Assembly (NCBI GenBank): GCA_964606415.1
Contig: CAZSGN010000160.1
Location: forward strand, 1 to 6,542
Length of the DNA stretch: 6,542 nucleotides
Source of the DNA: CAZSGN01 sp964606415
GTDB lineage: Bacteria; Bacteroidota; Bacteroidia; Bacteroidales; JBBRXJ01
Reading direction: 5' to 3'
The translations under genes and the position numbers were made by a program. The stretch's first letter is position 1, and every line of letters starts with the position of its first letter. The notes under the pieces were generated by a model. It was given only the letters and a program-made list of their open reading frames with translations, made no database searches and was not told where the DNA came from. Positions 5,165 through 6,542 of this stretch are shown piece by piece.

Positions 5165-5182
5165 GTTATTGTTCACAGTTTG

Positions 5183-5217
5183 AAAAAGGGAGCCCGTAAC
5201 AGGCTCCCTTTTTTTTT
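5183..5217 (+). terminator. strong rho-independent terminator of HU
   Basis: GGGAGCC (5188-5194) pairs with GGCTCCC (5202-5208) around loop CGTAACA, the stem is extended by A-T pairs, and nine T residues follow (5209-5217). It lies 18 bases after the HU stop codon. Confidence 0.95.
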
Positions 5218-5300
5218 GATGCAATGTTGCTTAATGAGGGTATTATCATTTATTAAAAACCGAATAAGCTTTTCTTTTTAATGTCTTCATTTTTTATTCT

Positions 5301-5308
5301 TACCTTTG
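5301..5308 (+). promoter_or_regulatory. -7 box with no obvious gene
   Basis: TACCTTTG is a full match to the Bacteroidota -7 consensus. Upstream there is only a T-rich -33 region without TTTG. A transcript from here would begin near 5313 and have no open frame before trmH, 230 bases away, so it would be a long trmH leader, a small RNA, or nothing. Confidence 0.4.
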
Positions 5309-5436
5309 AATTAAGTCGAGCGATTCTTGACAGAAATCTCTCAAACGGCTAAGACGATGTAAGGTTTTTATTTCACTCATTCATTGAAAACCAATATCTT
5401 CTGAGTTGGTTTGATGGCGGATTAAGGTGAGCTGCA

Positions 5437-5470
5437 TTTGGCATCACTTATATTGCTCAACTTAAGTTTG
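5437..5470 (+). promoter_or_regulatory. likely trmH promoter
   Basis: TTTG at 5437-5440 and TAAGTTTG at 5463-5470 are separated by 22 bases. The -7 box is a full match; the spacer is at the long end of the usual range. Transcription would start near 5475, so two hairpins would fill the leader of about 68 bases. Confidence 0.5.
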
Positions 5471-5479
5471 AATTAATTC

Positions 5480-5505
5480 ATTCCTGATTGTTATCAGTCA
5501 GGAAT
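5480..5505 (+). other. leader hairpin 1 of trmH
   Basis: ATTCCTGA (5480-5487) pairs with TCAGGAAT (5498-5505) around a 10-base loop, in which TG/CA could extend the stem past one mismatch. No T run follows, so it is not a normal terminator. Confidence 0.5.
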
Positions 5506-5506
5506 C

Positions 5507-5531
5507 AGAAATAATTATGTTCGTTATTTCT
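5507..5531 (+). other. leader hairpin 2 of trmH
   Basis: AGAAATAA (5507-5514) pairs with TTATTTCT (5524-5531) around a 9-base loop. It ends 11 bases before the ATG at 5543 and could hide or expose the ribosome entry region. The stem is mostly A-T, so it is weak. Confidence 0.4.
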
Positions 5532-5542
5532 AAATAGAGCTT

Positions 5543-6226
5543 ATGTCAGACAAATTGAATCAGTACCTTTCAGGTTTTGTTACTAAAAACCGATGGAATT
5601 TAATTCAACAAAAATCGAAGGAGAGAACACGTTATATAGCCGTTCTGCTGGAGGATATTTATCAGTCTCATAATGCCAGTGCAGTGCTTAGAACATGCGA
5701 TTGCTTTGGTGTGCAGGATATTCATATTGTAGAGAATCAAAATAAATATATCATTAATCCTGATGTTACGGTGGGCGCTTCGGCATGGGTAAATGTTAAT
5801 AAATACAGGAATTGTCAGTATAATACCATTGAAGCGATTCAGGATCTTAAGAAAAAGGGTTACCGGATAGTTGCTACATCTCCTCATGTGAATGGTTGTT
5901 CGCCTGAACAATTTAATCTCTCGAAAGGCCCTGCTGTATTTGCTTTTGGAAAGGAATTACATGGACTTAGCGAAGATCTTATGGAACAGGCGGATGAGTA
6001 TTTATGTATCCCTACGATTGGATTTACCGAGAGTTTAAATTTGTCTGTTTCTGCTGCCATTGTTTTATATTCAATGTTTTTAAAACTTAGAAGTTCGGAT
6101 ATTAATTGGCAAATGGATGAAGAAGAAAAAAATGAATTAATGTTACAATGGCTTAAATATTCTATTAAAGATGTTGAGAATATTATGCGTTATTATAAAG
6201 ATGATTTACAAAATCAATCATTATGA
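5543..6226 (+). CDS. trmH: TrmH/SpoU tRNA 2'-O-ribose methyltransferase
   Basis: The 227-residue protein has all three SpoU motifs. Motif 1 starts at N44 and includes R50 (NASAVLRTCD). Motif 2 is FGKELHGLS from F135, with E138. Motif 3 runs from I156 to Y176 and includes S164-L-N166. These match N35, R41, E124, S150 and N152 of Thermus TrmH, where the arginine acts in catalysis and the knot binds SAM. TrmH methylates G18 in the D loop of tRNAs. Length and the helical tail after about 195 fit TrmH more than the larger rRNA enzyme RlmB, which has an extra N-terminal domain, or the shorter TrmL. It is cytoplasmic and works as a dimer. A promoter and two hairpins precede it, and the next gene overlaps its stop codon, so the two are co-transcribed and probably translationally coupled. 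Exact target position is inferred from family resemblance. Confidence 0.9.
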   Translation: MSDKLNQYLSGFVTKNRWNLIQQKSKERTRYIAVLLEDIYQSHNASAVLRTCDCFGVQDIHIVENQNKYIINPDVTVGASAWVNVNKYRNCQYNTIEAIQDLKKKGYRIVATSPHVNGCSPEQFNLSKGPAVFAFGKELHGLSEDLMEQADEYLCIPTIGFTESLNLSVSAAIVLYSMFLKLRSSDINWQMDEEEKNELMLQWLKYSIKDVENIMRYYKDDLQNQSL

Positions 6227-6542
6227 TGAATATTAATCAACAATATCATGCTTTTCACGATCTGTTGGCGCCAACAACGCCAAATCCCATAGGTATTCAT
6301 TTGAAAAAAGCAGCGGGTTCTATTTTAACGGATATGCATAACCGCTCATATATTGATCTGGTTGCTGGTTTTTCTGTTAATAATATTGGTTATGGGAGAC
6401 ATGAAGTCCTGAAGGCCATTCAAAAACAAGCCGAAAATTATCTTCATACGATGGTGTATGGTGAATTTATTCAGCAATCCCAGGTTGAACTGGCCCATAG
6501 CCTGGTGGATCTCTTGCCGGCCAATCTTCATTCGGTGTATTT
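6223..6542 (+). CDS. class III PLP-dependent aminotransferase, N-terminal part
   Basis: About 106 residues are visible before the window ends. The sequence includes PTTPNPIGI near residue 17, then DMHNRSYIDLVAGFSVNNIG, then GRHEVLKAI and, later, YLHTMVYGEF. This is the N-terminal part of the class III aminotransferases (acetylornithine, ornithine, GABA type), where an opening like 'x-D-x-x-x-x-x-Y-I-D-x-x-(S/A)-G' is typical. The PLP lysine lies far beyond the edge, so catalysis cannot be checked, and the amino donor is unknown. Two in-frame ATG codons lie side by side at 6223 and 6226; both overlap the trmH TGA (6224-6226), which points to coupled translation. The usual family length is about 390-460 residues, so roughly a quarter of the gene is present. 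Confidence 0.88.
   Translation, partial: MMNINQQYHAFHDLLAPTTPNPIGIHLKKAAGSILTDMHNRSYIDLVAGFSVNNIGYGRHEVLKAIQKQAENYLHTMVYGEFIQQSQVELAHSLVDLLPANLHSVY

Larger units (their letters stand above)
5218..5542. other. spacer between HU and trmH
   Basis: No coding frame of note is visible in these 325 bases. They contain an unassigned -7 box (5301-5308), a likely trmH promoter (5437-5470) and two leader hairpins (5480-5505 and 5507-5531). The segment between 5310 and 5436 has no recognisable feature. Confidence 0.6.

Noticed and set aside
5600..5911. Minus-strand frame of 103 codons inside trmH
   Set aside because: It lies opposite conserved SpoU motif 1, so the plus-strand gene is real and this frame is a shadow.

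Overview
The window looks like chromosomal DNA from a Bacteroidota bacterium. The evidence is AT-rich spacers, starts without Shine-Dalgarno sequences, several promoters matching the Bacteroidota pattern (TTTG around -33, TAnnTTTG around -7), an HU-family protein of Bacteroidota type, and tRNA genes with no encoded CCA. I cannot name a genus. A marine or salt-exposed member of the Bacteroidales/Marinilabiliales type is only a guess, based on the osmolyte transporter.

Layout. Bases 1-640 hold no intact gene. They are a scrapyard of small stem-loop repeats (stems with GAA, TTC or longer loops), including a 67-bp unit present twice (2-68 and 376-442). Next to them, on the minus strand, is a decayed fragment of an IS200/IS605-type (Y1, HUH) transposase that still carries its HLH metal-binding motif. 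A minus-strand tRNA-Ser(CGA) follows at 700-788. Bases 974-4071 form a plus-strand, probably single-transcript block: a small one-HKD phospholipase D-like protein, a sodium-coupled BCCT-family compatible-solute transporter, and a tandem universal-stress-protein (Usp) protein. A hairpin at 4073-4104 ends this block, and from the other side ends a minus-strand tRNA-Ser(UGA) at 4113-4201.

A gene-poor stretch of about 690 bases (4202-4891) contains a long imperfect hairpin, a terminator-like hairpin and the promoters for the next gene. HU (4892-5164) has two overlapping Bacteroidota promoters and a strong terminator. A spacer follows with two promoter-like sites, one of them without an obvious gene, and two leader hairpins. 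Then come a TrmH/SpoU tRNA 2'-O-methyltransferase (5543-6226) and, translationally overlapping it, the first third or so of a class III PLP-dependent aminotransferase that runs off the window.

How it fits together. The transporter probably brings in betaine-like solutes under osmotic stress, and the neighbouring Usp protein is a candidate regulator, by analogy with TeaD beside the TeaABC ectoine transporter of Halomonas. The role of the PLD-like protein in this block is unknown. The rest is housekeeping: two serine tRNAs, nucleoid protein, tRNA modification. The least explained parts are the hairpin cluster with its transposase remnant, the PLD-like protein with a four-cysteine pattern, and the structured spacers around HU. 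I did not find a clear new defence or mobile system.
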